Origin: a virus
Strand: one strand, 5' to 3'
Virus record (IMG/VR): IMGVR_UViG_3300034068_000566
Coordinates: 1 to 64,000 of that record
DNA length: 64,000 bases
Part shown: positions 29,086 to 38,204 of the stretch, piece by piece
How the letters are laid out: the number at the start of each line of letters is the position of its first letter
How positions within the stretch are numbered: the first letter of the stretch is position 1
Notes under the pieces: model-generated
Told to the model about the DNA's origin: nothing
What the model saw: the letters and a program-made list of their open reading frames with translations, nothing else
The model's database searches: none
Position numbers and translations under genes: made by a program

Positions 29086-29532
29086 ATGGCTAAAATATCA
29101 ATTGCAAGCGTAAAGGCCCTGTTTCAAACAGGAGACAGACCTACTCAAGAAAATTATGAAGATTTAATTGATACCTCTTCAGCACAGGCAACAGATCTGG
29201 GCACTGCGGGTAATAATGAGAGCACAATCAATGGTATTGAAAATGCTACAACCGTAGATAGCTTTGATGCAACAGCATGGCGTTCAGTTACCTATGCTGT
29301 TTCAATTTCAAAAACTTCTGCGGGAGCCAACAAGTTCTACGCAACCAAATTAGATATTCTTGTTGACGGTACCGATGTATCTGTTAACGAGTATGGCACA
29401 ATCGACAATGATGGGAATATTGGCACCATTAATGTTTCTCGCACTGGAAATACCGTGGCCTTAACAGTCACTCCAGACCCTGCGATAAAGCCAGTCACTG
29501 TACGATTTTCTCGTATGGGACTTAAGGCATAA
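29086..29532 (+). CDS. Fibre protein with shared C-terminal domain, 148 aa
   Basis: Residues about 58-148 (VDSFDATAWRSVTYAVSISK..ILVDGTDVSVNEYGTI) are homologous to the last 90 residues of the 642-aa fibre that follows (VDTWSATTYSSAKYLVQMKK..ILVTVDGANNVYITEY). So the tip domain is present in short and long form side by side. TATAAT exactly 6 nt upstream. Confidence 0.6.
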   Translation: MAKISIASVKALFQTGDRPTQENYEDLIDTSSAQATDLGTAGNNESTINGIENATTVDSFDATAWRSVTYAVSISKTSAGANKFYATKLDILVDGTDVSVNEYGTIDNDGNIGTINVSRTGNTVALTVTPDPAIKPVTVRFSRMGLKA

Positions 29533-29548
29533 CTAAGGAGATATAAAA

Positions 29549-31477
29549 ATGGCAACAGTAAATAAAGATTTTAGAATTAAGCACGGTCTCGTCGTTGAAG
29601 GTTCAACTGCAACAGTTAACGGCAAGAATATTATCACAGCAGGCGTCGTTGATGCTAAGGGTGATTTAATTGTAGGTAGTGCAGATGATGCAGTAGCTCG
29701 TTTAGGCGTTGGCTCAAATGGTCAAGTCCTTACAGCAGCATCAGGTGCAACATACGGAGTTCAGTGGTCTGATCCAGCAGCCGTTGGCATCTTCCAAACA
29801 GAAATTACTTTTGAGGGTTCAACAGCAAATGATTTTGAAACTACTCTTACACTTGTAGATCCAACAGCAGATCGTACAATAACATTTCCAGACGCAACAG
29901 GAACTGTAGCACTTACTTCAGATATTACTACAGCGGTAGATGCAATTACAACAACTGTTATTGAAGAAGGAACAAACCTTTACTTCACAGATGAAAGAGC
30001 ACAAGATGCCATTGGAGACAATGTCGGAACTGGTCTTTCATATAATGATACAACAGGTGCAATATCTGTAACAGCAAATACCTATGATGCATATGGCGCA
30101 GCTGCTTCAGCACAAACTGCTGCAGAATCAACTGCTTCAGGATATGTATCAACACACGCCAACCTAACAGAAGCACATGGCGCAAGTGGTGCGGTAGTTG
30201 GAACAACTAACACACAAACTCTTACAAACAAAACACTTACTTCACCAAAAATTAATGAAGATGTAGTTCTTACATCTACAGCTACAGAGCTTAACGTTCT
30301 TGACGGAATCACAGCCTCTACTGCTGAACTTAACCTTCTTGATGGAGTAACAGCTACAACTGCTGAACTTAACATCCTTGACGGAGTAACTGCTACAGCA
30401 GCAGAGATTAACCTTCTTGATGGAGTGACTGCTACTACAACTGAACTTAACTATGTAGACGGAGTAACTTCAGAAATTCAAGGTCAGATTGACCTAAAGG
30501 CTCCTCTTGCATCACCAGCACTTACTGGAGTACCTACTGCTCCAACTGCAGTAGCAAGTACTGATACAACTCAGATTGCTACAACAGCATTCGTAAAAGC
30601 AGCAGTAGCAGGACTTGTAGATGGTGCACCAGCACTTCTTGACACTCTTAATGAGTTGGCAGCAGCAATTAACGATGATGCTTCATTTGCTACAACACTT
30701 ACTACATCAGTAGGAACAAAGGTTTCAAAGGCTGGCGATACAATGACTGGACTTCTTGTCCTTTCAGCAGATCCATCAGAAAACCTTGGTGCAGCAACAA
30801 AGCAGTACGTTGATACAGCAGAATCAGATGCAAACACTACAGCATCAGGATATGTTTCAACACACTCAGGCCTTACAACTGGTGTTCACGGTGTAGCTGG
30901 TAATGTTGTTGGTACAACTGATACACAAACATTAACAAACAAGACAATTGATGGCGCAAGCAATACTCTTACAGTACGAATTGCAAATGATGTTTCTGGT
31001 CTTGGAACTGGCGTAGCCACATTCCTTGCCACACCATCTTCTTCAAACCTTGCAGCAGCATTAACTGATGAAGCAGGGTCTGGAACAGTAGCATTTACTA
31101 CTAGCCCAACTTTTGTTACACCAACTCTTGGTGCAGCATCTGGTACAAGCCTTGCTCTACCAGATTCTCTTGTTGGATCTTCAACAGGAACTGCTGGAAC
31201 TTCAGCAACTACAGTTGACACATGGTCAGCAACAACTTATTCAAGCGCTAAATACTTAGTTCAGATGAAAAAATCTGGGGATATTGAAACAAGCGAAATT
31301 CTTGTAACAGTAGACGGAGCAAACAATGTATATATTACAGAGTATGCCAATGTAATTAGTAATGCTGCCCTTGGAACAATTACTGCAGCCTATAGCGCTG
31401 GAAATGTTGTTCTTACAGTTGCTGCAACAGCAGCAGATACTTCAGTTAAGTTACACAAGACTTACGTTGAAGCATAA
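29549..31477 (+). CDS. Long tail fibre with ELNxLDG repeats, 642 aa
   Basis: MATVNKDFRIKHGLVVEG is a common attachment start of phage fibres. About residues 245-310 carry five 13-residue repeats (TAELNxLDGVTAT), a shaft motif well known in marine cyanophage and pelagiphage fibres; then LASPALTGVPTAPTA.. and a tip domain shared with 29086. Likely trimeric. Ribosome-binding site AAGGAG. Confidence 0.78.
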   Translation: MATVNKDFRIKHGLVVEGSTATVNGKNIITAGVVDAKGDLIVGSADDAVARLGVGSNGQVLTAASGATYGVQWSDPAAVGIFQTEITFEGSTANDFETTLTLVDPTADRTITFPDATGTVALTSDITTAVDAITTTVIEEGTNLYFTDERAQDAIGDNVGTGLSYNDTTGAISVTANTYDAYGAAASAQTAAESTASGYVSTHANLTEAHGASGAVVGTTNTQTLTNKTLTSPKINEDVVLTSTATELNVLDGITASTAELNLLDGVTATTAELNILDGVTATAAEINLLDGVTATTTELNYVDGVTSEIQGQIDLKAPLASPALTGVPTAPTAVASTDTTQIATTAFVKAAVAGLVDGAPALLDTLNELAAAINDDASFATTLTTSVGTKVSKAGDTMTGLLVLSADPSENLGAATKQYVDTAESDANTTASGYVSTHSGLTTGVHGVAGNVVGTTDTQTLTNKTIDGASNTLTVRIANDVSGLGTGVATFLATPSSSNLAAALTDEAGSGTVAFTTSPTFVTPTLGAASGTSLALPDSLVGSSTGTAGTSATTVDTWSATTYSSAKYLVQMKKSGDIETSEILVTVDGANNVYITEYANVISNAALGTITAAYSAGNVVLTVAATAADTSVKLHKTYVEA

Positions 31478-31511
31478 TTTAAAAATACAGTAAAAAGAAA
31501 AGAGGACGGGA

Positions 31512-31964
31512 ATGGCAACTACTACTAAAGACTTTAAAGTTAAACACGGTTTATCCGTAGTCAATGGAGGTTCCTTTGGTGGAACGGTAGTAGTTGCTAC
31601 CCCAACCGAAAATACACATGCAACAACAAAAGCATATGTTGATGGTCTTGCTGGGATAACAATAGCAACAACAGCACCAGCAATAACAAGAAATGGACAG
31701 TTCTACTTTAATCCAGATACCTACCACTTATCAGTCTCTTATGACAGTGAGTGGTTAGTTTTGGCAAATTATATGGACACTGTAAATCTTCCACAGCACA
31801 TCCACGACACCTCTATTGGTGGAAATGGCTTACTAACTACAATTTTCCAGGATGCAGGATTCTATTATGAAGTCCCACTATCATTTAATGATGCTAGTTT
31901 TTATAATAATGCTATCTGGGAAATTCTTTTTGACGGCGGTATGGCAGTAGATAACTTCAACTAA
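31512..31964 (+). CDS. Short fibre-type protein, 150 aa
   Basis: Begins MATTTKDFKVKHGLSVVNGG, the same attachment segment as the 642-aa fibre, then THATTKAYVDGL, a fibre trimerisation-type motif, and a unique C-terminus. Perhaps a shortened fibre or an adaptor. AGAGGA upstream. Confidence 0.6.
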   Translation: MATTTKDFKVKHGLSVVNGGSFGGTVVVATPTENTHATTKAYVDGLAGITIATTAPAITRNGQFYFNPDTYHLSVSYDSEWLVLANYMDTVNLPQHIHDTSIGGNGLLTTIFQDAGFYYEVPLSFNDASFYNNAIWEILFDGGMAVDNFN

Positions 31965-32017
31965 ATTGATGTTATAATAATATAAGTAATGGGTAGCACC
32001 CAAAAGGAGAACTAAAT

Positions 32018-34231
32018 ATGGCAACTAGAATGCAACAGCGCAGAGGAACTGCAGCTCAGTGGATATCTTTAAATGATGGAGATGGCCCAATTCTTGCTGC
32101 TGGCGAAATTGGTTTTGAGAGCGATACTGGTCAGTTTAAGATCGGTAATGGAGTCAGCCATTGGACAGATCTTTCATATTTTAAAGACTTTGGCGATCTA
32201 GGCGGATCATTAGACGACTATATTGAACTTACAGCTAAAGGAGCAGCATCTGGAGTTGCAGAACTCGATGCTACATTTAATGTTTTAACAAAGACTGGCG
32301 TTGTTTTTGAAGGCGCTACAGCAAATGATTTTGAGACAACTTTACAGGTAACAGAGCCAACAGCTGATCGGGCTATCACACTTCCAAATGCTACAGGAAC
32401 AGTTGTTCTTGCAGATGGCAGCGGTAACGTAACAGTATCAGGAGACTTAACAGTATCAGGTACAACTACTATCATTGACAGCACAACAATTAATGTTCAA
32501 AATAACATTAGATTTGAAGGAACAACACCAAATGATTTTGAGACAAGCTTAACAGCAGCAGATCCAACTGCAGACAGAACTATCACACTTCCAGATGCCA
32601 CAGGAACAGTTGTTCTTGAAGATGGAACTCAAACACTATCTAATAAGACAATTAATTTAAATGCAAACACTTTAAACACTACTCTTGCTCAATTAAATAC
32701 AGCAGTATCTGATGCCGATGTTGCTTCACTTGCTGGATCAGAAACATTAACTAATAAAACTTTAACATCTCCAAATGTTAATGAAGCAGTTGCTCTTACA
32801 GCAACATCTACAGAGTTAAATATTCTTGACGGAGCAACCGTAAGTGCTGCAGAACTAAATATTCTTGATGGCGTAACATCTTCAACCGCAGAACTAAATA
32901 TTCTTGACGGTGTTACATCAACAGCTGCAGAATTAAACGTACTTGATGGAATTACTTCATCTACTGCAGAACTAAATATCCTTGACGGAGTAACAGCAAC
33001 CGCAGCACAAATAAATGTTCTTGGAAGCCTAACTGCTACTGCAGCAGAATTAAACATTCTTGACGGTGTTACATCTACTACAGCAGAGATAAACAAACTT
33101 TCTGGAGTAACCGCTACATCGGCTGAAATTAATACTTTGTCTGGAATTACTTCCACTGTTGCAGAATTAAATATTCTAGATGGTGCACTTTTATCTGTAA
33201 CAGAATTAAACTATCTAGATGGTGTTACTTCTGCAATTCAAACACAGATTGATGCTAAAGCAGATACTGCTGCCCCTACATTTACAGGAACAGTTGTTCT
33301 TCCATCTACAACATCAATTGGAACAGTAACCTCAACAGAATTAGGATATATTAGTGGAGTAACCTCAGCAATTCAAACTCAGATATCTGGAAAGCAATCA
33401 GTTGTTGCTAATGTTTCAGATGTTGAGATTGGATATTTAGATGGCGTTACTTCTCCAATTCAAACTCAATTAGGAAATAAGCAAGCAGTTGTTGCCAATG
33501 TTTCAGATACTGAAATAGGATACCTTGATGGAGTTACATCCGCAATTCAGACCCAACTTGACGCTAAACTAGCATCTGCAACAGCAGCATCAACTTATGC
33601 CCCTCTAGTATCTCCAGCACTTACTGGAACACCTACAGCACCATTGGCAGTAACTGGAACTAATACAACGCAGGTTGCTACAACAAGTTTTGTACAGCAA
33701 GAACTTGCCGTATTAACAACTGGCGCACCAGCAGCACTAAATACGCTTGATGAACTGGCAGCAGCCCTAGGTGATGATGCTAACTATGCAGCTACAATTA
33801 CAACAGCACTTGGAAATAAGGCTCCACTTGCCTCTCCTACATTTACAGGAACAGTTACTCTTCCTGCAGCAGGAATTGTATTTACAGATGGCACACAAGC
33901 AAAAGAAGGTGTTCCTTCTCGTACACCAATTATTGCAAAGACAGATTCTTACACACTGTCAGCATTAACTGAAAGAGATTCATTGATTGAAGTTGCAAAA
34001 GCAACAGCAACAACAGTTACAATCCCAACAGATGCAACTCTAAACTTCCCAATTGGAACATCTATTGATATTCTTCAAACTGGAGCGGGACAAGTAACGA
34101 TTGCCCCAGTATCAGGAACAGTTACAGTCAATGCTACACCTGGATTAAAGCTTCGTACAACTTGGTCATCTGCAACTCTTCTTAAAAGAGCAGCAAATAC
34201 TTGGGTTGTATTTGGCGATCTAACAGCGTAA
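32018..34231 (+). CDS. Long tail fibre with Mtd_N-like start and ELNILDG repeats, 737 aa
   Basis: N-terminal MATRMQQRRGTAAQWISLND..LAAGEIGFESDTGQFKIGNG matches the N-terminal domain of major tropism determinant-like fibres. The shaft has about eleven 13-residue TAELNILDGVTST repeats (about 265-410), then a LVSPALTGTPTAP knob region and the tip domain shared with 24667. AAAGGAG ribosome-binding site. Receptor-binding role inferred. Confidence 0.8.
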   Translation: MATRMQQRRGTAAQWISLNDGDGPILAAGEIGFESDTGQFKIGNGVSHWTDLSYFKDFGDLGGSLDDYIELTAKGAASGVAELDATFNVLTKTGVVFEGATANDFETTLQVTEPTADRAITLPNATGTVVLADGSGNVTVSGDLTVSGTTTIIDSTTINVQNNIRFEGTTPNDFETSLTAADPTADRTITLPDATGTVVLEDGTQTLSNKTINLNANTLNTTLAQLNTAVSDADVASLAGSETLTNKTLTSPNVNEAVALTATSTELNILDGATVSAAELNILDGVTSSTAELNILDGVTSTAAELNVLDGITSSTAELNILDGVTATAAQINVLGSLTATAAELNILDGVTSTTAEINKLSGVTATSAEINTLSGITSTVAELNILDGALLSVTELNYLDGVTSAIQTQIDAKADTAAPTFTGTVVLPSTTSIGTVTSTELGYISGVTSAIQTQISGKQSVVANVSDVEIGYLDGVTSPIQTQLGNKQAVVANVSDTEIGYLDGVTSAIQTQLDAKLASATAASTYAPLVSPALTGTPTAPLAVTGTNTTQVATTSFVQQELAVLTTGAPAALNTLDELAAALGDDANYAATITTALGNKAPLASPTFTGTVTLPAAGIVFTDGTQAKEGVPSRTPIIAKTDSYTLSALTERDSLIEVAKATATTVTIPTDATLNFPIGTSIDILQTGAGQVTIAPVSGTVTVNATPGLKLRTTWSSATLLKRAANTWVVFGDLTA

Positions 34232-34261
34232 TAAAAATTCAATAAAAAATAGGAGATATAA

Positions 34262-35248
34262 ATGGCATCAGGTAAAAAAATAGGCAAGAAGTCTCAAGCG
34301 TCAAATGACTTCTTAGAGCCAATGGCTCCTACTGGTGTAACAGCAACAAATGTTGGAACTGGAAGAGCCTTTAATAATGGAGCAGCTACAGTTACATTTT
34401 CTTTGCCTGCACTATCTCCTGCTGCTTCATCATTTACTGTAACCTCATCACCTGGCGGATATACTGGCACTGGAGCATCTTCTCCAATTACAGTAGCTGG
34501 ACTTCAATCTGCCACAGCCTATACATTTACCGCAACAGCTACTAATGCTGCAGGAACATCTGTAGCCTCTTCTGCTTCAGCTTCTATTACCGCAACAACA
34601 GTTCCAGCAACTATGTCTGCTCCAACCCCAACTGCTGGAGTTAATCAAAACTCAATTGCTTTTTCAGCACCAGCAACTGGTGGATCTACAATTACAGGAT
34701 TTACCGTAACAGGCTCTGATGGTACATCTGGAACTGGAGCATCTTCTCCAATTGTTATTGCAGACACTGGTGGAACTTCTCAGACATATACAGTTAGGGC
34801 AACTAATGCTAACGGTACTGGTTCAGCTTCATCTGCATCTGGATCTATTACCACTACCCCGCCATTTTTCCCACCATTCTTCCCACCTTTCTTCCCGTTC
34901 TTCCCACCATTCTTCCCTCCGTTCTTCCCTCCGTTCTTCCCACCATTCTTCCCATTCTTCCCGTTCTTCCCACCATTCTTCCCTCCGTTCTTCCCACCTT
35001 TCTTCCCACCATTCTTCCCATTCTTCCCACCATTCTTCCCACCTTTCTTCCCTCCATTCTTCCCACCGTTCTTCCCATTCTTCCCATTCTTCCCATTCTT
35101 CCCACCATTCTTCCCACCTTTCTTCCCACCTTCATTCCCATTCTTCCCTCCATTCTTCACAGCACCTTCTTGCCACACTTGCAATGGCTCTGATGCCTAC
35201 TGGGGCTACTATGGCTGTGGTTACCCAGGAGAAGTTGTTTGCAACTAA
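34262..35248 (+). CDS. Fn3-like protein with 95-residue Phe-Pro tract, 328 aa
   Basis: Two Fn3-like domains (about 20-110 and 115-198; SPGGYTGTGASSPITVAGLQ, TVRATNANGTGSAS), then from about residue 200 to 299 an almost pure FFPP/FFP tract, ending in a Cys-rich domain (SCHTCNGSDAYWGYYGCGYP). The tract could form a rigid polyproline-type rod with aromatic ridges. Related to the shorter tracts in the protein at 25301. AGGAGATATAA upstream. Confidence 0.62.
   Translation: MASGKKIGKKSQASNDFLEPMAPTGVTATNVGTGRAFNNGAATVTFSLPALSPAASSFTVTSSPGGYTGTGASSPITVAGLQSATAYTFTATATNAAGTSVASSASASITATTVPATMSAPTPTAGVNQNSIAFSAPATGGSTITGFTVTGSDGTSGTGASSPIVIADTGGTSQTYTVRATNANGTGSASSASGSITTTPPFFPPFFPPFFPFFPPFFPPFFPPFFPPFFPFFPFFPPFFPPFFPPFFPPFFPFFPPFFPPFFPPFFPPFFPFFPFFPFFPPFFPPFFPPSFPFFPPFFTAPSCHTCNGSDAYWGYYGCGYPGEVVCN
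34858..35158 (+). repeat. 300-bp pyrimidine tract encoding FFPP repeats
   Basis: Units of CCATTCTTCC / CCTTTCTTCC repeat about 25 times. The plus strand has almost no G except as CCG or CCGTTC. Because the period is three-fold, reverse frames stay open as Lys-Asn-Gly-Gly repeats, which are artefacts. Confidence 0.9.
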
Positions 35249-35296
35249 GCAGATATCAATGATTATGATATACTTGTATAAAGAAAAGGAGAACTA

Positions 35297-35743
35297 ATGA
35301 TTAAAGATATTGATATTCAACATAGTTTTAGTAGAGATAAGTTAGCAGGAGCACCATTAGTATTTGTTATTGATGGGGAGTGTCTTTATAATTTTAATGC
35401 AACACTTCCTGGCATTGACCTATTTACAAAAAATAAAGGCATTACAGATATATCTGCTGACTACCCAGAGCACGATGGGGCTACACTTCAAATTGTTAAA
35501 GAAAATGATGAAATTGAAGTCTATCAAACTAACGAATACTTTGGTTCAGTTTTACTAAGCAATCCAACAGTTCTTGATTTAAATGATTATCCTTATGGAC
35601 ATCATGTTATGTCTCCAGATGCCTCATTTGATGGAGAAAAGTTTATTATTAAAAATAAAACGGTTGCTGAACATGTACGATTAACGGAATGGCATATTCA
35701 CAATCCTAAAAATCCAAATTATGTACCCCATCCAAACGTTTAA
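35297..35743 (+). CDS. FFPP-module partner protein, 148 aa
   Basis: Paralogue of the 141-aa protein at 26751, again directly after an FFPP protein. Conserved core: INVDGECLYNF-like, DLFTKNKGITDIS, KENDEIEVYQTNEYFGS, YPYGHHVMSPDASFDGEKF. The C-terminus is 7 residues longer. AAAGGAG ribosome-binding site. Function unknown; co-conservation suggests it acts on or with the FFPP protein. Confidence 0.62.
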   Translation: MIKDIDIQHSFSRDKLAGAPLVFVIDGECLYNFNATLPGIDLFTKNKGITDISADYPEHDGATLQIVKENDEIEVYQTNEYFGSVLLSNPTVLDLNDYPYGHHVMSPDASFDGEKFIIKNKTVAEHVRLTEWHIHNPKNPNYVPHPNV

Positions 35744-35779
35744 TTTTTTTATTATATAATTACAACAAAGGAGTTTGTT

Positions 35780-36013
35780 TTGTCAGAAAAAAGCGCATGG
35801 GAAAAATATAAAGAAAAAAATGGGGTAACTCCACTAGATATGCTTAATCCACATACAAAGCGTATACCACATGAATCTGCTCAAAAAAGATTTGATATTT
35901 GTAAGGAGTGTCCAGAATTAATAAAACTTACTTCTCAGTGTAAAAAATGTGGTTGTTTCATGAAAGTTAAGACTACTCTTGAGATTGCTAAATGCCCACT
36001 AAATAAGTGGTAA
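35780..36013 (+). CDS. DUF6171-like zinc ribbon, 77 aa
   Basis: CKECPELIKLTSQCKKCGCF..K..LEIAKCPLNKW, homologous to the ribbon at 19585. Start is TTG at 35780, since AAAGGAG lies 6-7 nt before it and no ATG is in position. It opens the oxygenase cluster. A role as adaptor or metallochaperone for the oxygenases is speculation based on repeated adjacency. Confidence 0.7.
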   Translation: MSEKSAWEKYKEKNGVTPLDMLNPHTKRIPHESAQKRFDICKECPELIKLTSQCKKCGCFMKVKTTLEIAKCPLNKW

Positions 36014-36086
36014 CACTCGCTATATATTGCTTTAAATAGCACTTTTATGCTATAATAAAACTATACCATTAAAAGATAGGAATCAC

Positions 36087-36806
36087 ATGCAAGCATATGA
36101 TGAAAACGATAATCACTGGTTTACTAAAGATAGATCAGAAACAGCCTCAACAAGAATTTCCCGATTGATGCCTCAAAGTAATATCCCGATTAGCAATCCA
36201 GGATTAGGTTTAAATATTTATCATAATGTTTTTTCAAAAGATGATTCAGATAGATATATCAATACTCTTGAGCACAATCTTTCAGGGGATAATAAGTATA
36301 AGTGGTCTGAAGCACAGGTAACAAACTCTACTGTTCCAATCAAAAAAGCAAGAGATGCTGTAGACTTTAAATATAAGCAAGAAAATCTTGGTCCAAGAGA
36401 TGAACATAATGCTGATCTGATTGATTTGCATGAAGAGATATATCAAAAACTAAAATTGTGCATAGATGATTATGCACACTACTGGGGAATAAATGTTACA
36501 TATTATGAAGCATTTAACTTTGTAAAGTATGAAGGTGAAGGAACTCACTTTAATATACATGCTGATCATGGTCCAGCTTATAATTGTACTGTTTCTGCAG
36601 TAATTTATATTAATGATGATTACGAAGGTGGAGAAATTAAGTTTCCAAGATTAGATAATTTTGTTCATACCCCAAAGGTTGGAGATATAGCAATCTTTCC
36701 TTCAAACTATATATATGAGCATGCTTCTTTGCCAATGAAAACAGGAACAAAATATTGTGTTGTCATTATGACAGACATTAATCTTTTAGGTCACACAGGA
36801 AATTAA
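36087..36806 (+). CDS. 2OG-Fe(II) oxygenase A, 239 aa
   Basis: Iron ligands H158-x-D160 (NIHADHG) and H212 (YEHASLP); NDDYEGGEIKFPRLDN and TPKVGDIAIFPS are the core strands; a Lys (TGTKYCVV) stands where Arg usually binds 2OG. First of seven oxygenases. Closest relative by eye is oxygenase B next to it (VDFKYK / VDFKFK, YxEAFNFVKYE / YWEAFNYIKYE). A promoter-like TATAAT and a short leader precede it. Confidence 0.85.
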   Translation: MQAYDENDNHWFTKDRSETASTRISRLMPQSNIPISNPGLGLNIYHNVFSKDDSDRYINTLEHNLSGDNKYKWSEAQVTNSTVPIKKARDAVDFKYKQENLGPRDEHNADLIDLHEEIYQKLKLCIDDYAHYWGINVTYYEAFNFVKYEGEGTHFNIHADHGPAYNCTVSAVIYINDDYEGGEIKFPRLDNFVHTPKVGDIAIFPSNYIYEHASLPMKTGTKYCVVIMTDINLLGHTGN

Positions 36807-36819
36807 CATAGGAGAAAAT

Positions 36820-37491
36820 ATGAATACAGAAAATACAACATCAGCACCTTGGAGCAGCTATGAAGAGATTGCTCCAGGAATTTTTGTTTACCACGACGTT
36901 CTGCCAACAGAATTAAACATTATTGATAGGCTGGAAGAGGTTTTGAATAATGACAGACCAAACTATAATTGGCAACCAGCCTATGTTGGTTATCAACAAA
37001 GAATGCCAGAGTATAGAGATTGCGTTGATTTTAAATTTAAGAAAACAGACATTGAAAGAGATGTATCTCCAGACTCCTTAAAACTTCAGGGCATTTGGCA
37101 AGACTGTTATGATAGACAAAAGTTAGCAGTAGAAGATTACTGCAGACGCTTTAATATTAATAACCTAAGATACTGGGAAGCTTTTAATTACATTAAGTAT
37201 GAGCCTGGTCAACACTTTATGGAACATCATGATCATGGATTTTCATATAACTGTACATTGTCTCTAGTTGCTTATATTAATGATAATTTTGAAGGCGGAG
37301 AATTATTCTTTAGACTTCAAGGAATTACGTATATTCCAAAAGCTGGGGATGTTGTATTGTTCCCATCTAACTTTATGTATCCACATCAAGCTAAGGTTGT
37401 TCATTCTGGGACAAAGTATTCTTTAGTAACAATGCTTGACTATAGCGATAAGTATCACACTCCAGAGATGTATCAAGAGACTGGATCATAA
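36820..37491 (+). CDS. 2OG-Fe(II) oxygenase B, 223 aa
   Basis: H136-x-D138 (MEHHDHG), H189 (YPHQAKV), core NDNFEGGELFFRLQG and IPKAGDVVLFPS, 2OG-binding position TKYSLV. Paralogue of A, 13 nt downstream with AGGAGAAAAT. Stop overlaps the start of the DUF6065-like gene. Substrate unknown. Confidence 0.85.
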   Translation: MNTENTTSAPWSSYEEIAPGIFVYHDVLPTELNIIDRLEEVLNNDRPNYNWQPAYVGYQQRMPEYRDCVDFKFKKTDIERDVSPDSLKLQGIWQDCYDRQKLAVEDYCRRFNINNLRYWEAFNYIKYEPGQHFMEHHDHGFSYNCTLSLVAYINDNFEGGELFFRLQGITYIPKAGDVVLFPSNFMYPHQAKVVHSGTKYSLVTMLDYSDKYHTPEMYQETGS

Positions 37492-38204
37492 TGTCAATTA
37501 TCACTGCTTATAGAAAAACACCAATGGCATTGAATATAGAGCCAATGTCTATAAAAAGAGATTGGATGGATGAAACTCCACAGGGTCATGCCTATAGATG
37601 TCATCCAGTCACATCTGCCAATGTTATTGGCTGGAGTATATCTTCACCAGTAGACATAAAGTTCATCTGGAATGGTGTTAATGATACAAGCGGAGATAAT
37701 GTTACTATACTTGAAGGAAAAGAGTATGTTTATACTGGAAGAGGACAGTCAACAGTTAGTTTTAATACTGGATTTATTTTAAGAACAGATGAAAAAACTA
37801 GCGTATTGACAATAACTCCACAAAACTATTTTAATGAAGATGTTGAGGTTATGTCCTCTCTCATATCTACTTCTTTTTTAAATACAGATTTTCCCTTAGC
37901 AATTAAATGCAAGGTAGCAAATAAAGAAATTACTATTAAGGCAGGTTCACCCATAGCAACCATAATTCCTATCTCTTTAACTTCTTTAAAAGATGAGTCT
38001 GTAGAGATAGTCAACTTTGTACACACACAAGAATATTCTGATGCTTTAAACTCATATGGTAAAGCAGCTCAAGAAGTAAACCAGAGTGGAGAGTGGACTG
38101 ACTGGTATAGAAATGCTGTAAATGAAAAAGGCGAGTCTATTGGATCACACGAAGTTAAAAATTTAAAATTAAACGTTATTGATAATACAGGAGGCAAACA
38201 GTGA
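37491..38204 (+). CDS. DUF6065-like protein 1, 237 aa
   Basis: ITAYRKTPMALNIEPM.. WMDETPQGHAYRCHPVTSAN.. SPVDIKFIWNG..; middle part SVLTITPQNYFNEDVEVMSS. It resembles the DUF6065 family, which is found next to oxygenases in phages and bacteria; family assignment is from memory. Related to the next protein over its length (SPVDI / TPCDI, VLTITPQN / VLYVAPFN, AGSPIATIIP / AGTPYAQLLP). Probably a beta-sandwich. Overlaps both neighbours by 1-4 nt. Confidence 0.55.
   Translation: MSIITAYRKTPMALNIEPMSIKRDWMDETPQGHAYRCHPVTSANVIGWSISSPVDIKFIWNGVNDTSGDNVTILEGKEYVYTGRGQSTVSFNTGFILRTDEKTSVLTITPQNYFNEDVEVMSSLISTSFLNTDFPLAIKCKVANKEITIKAGSPIATIIPISLTSLKDESVEIVNFVHTQEYSDALNSYGKAAQEVNQSGEWTDWYRNAVNEKGESIGSHEVKNLKLNVIDNTGGKQ

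Noticed and set aside
32689-33156. Antisense open frames within the ELNILDG-repeat fibres (also 30082-30375, 30571-31221)
   Set aside because: They result from the repeat coding on the plus strand and have no promoter or ribosome-binding site.
32815-33230. 39-bp near-repeats that could be taken for a CRISPR array
   Set aside because: They are in-frame codons of 13-residue fibre repeats, without spacers or palindromic repeat ends.
34780-35184. Long reverse-strand open frames of Lys-Asn-Gly-Gly or Gly-Arg-Met repeats across the Phe-Pro tract
   Set aside because: The tract has a three-base-compatible period, so several frames stay open. They lack ribosome-binding sites and are mirror images of the FFPP coding repeat.
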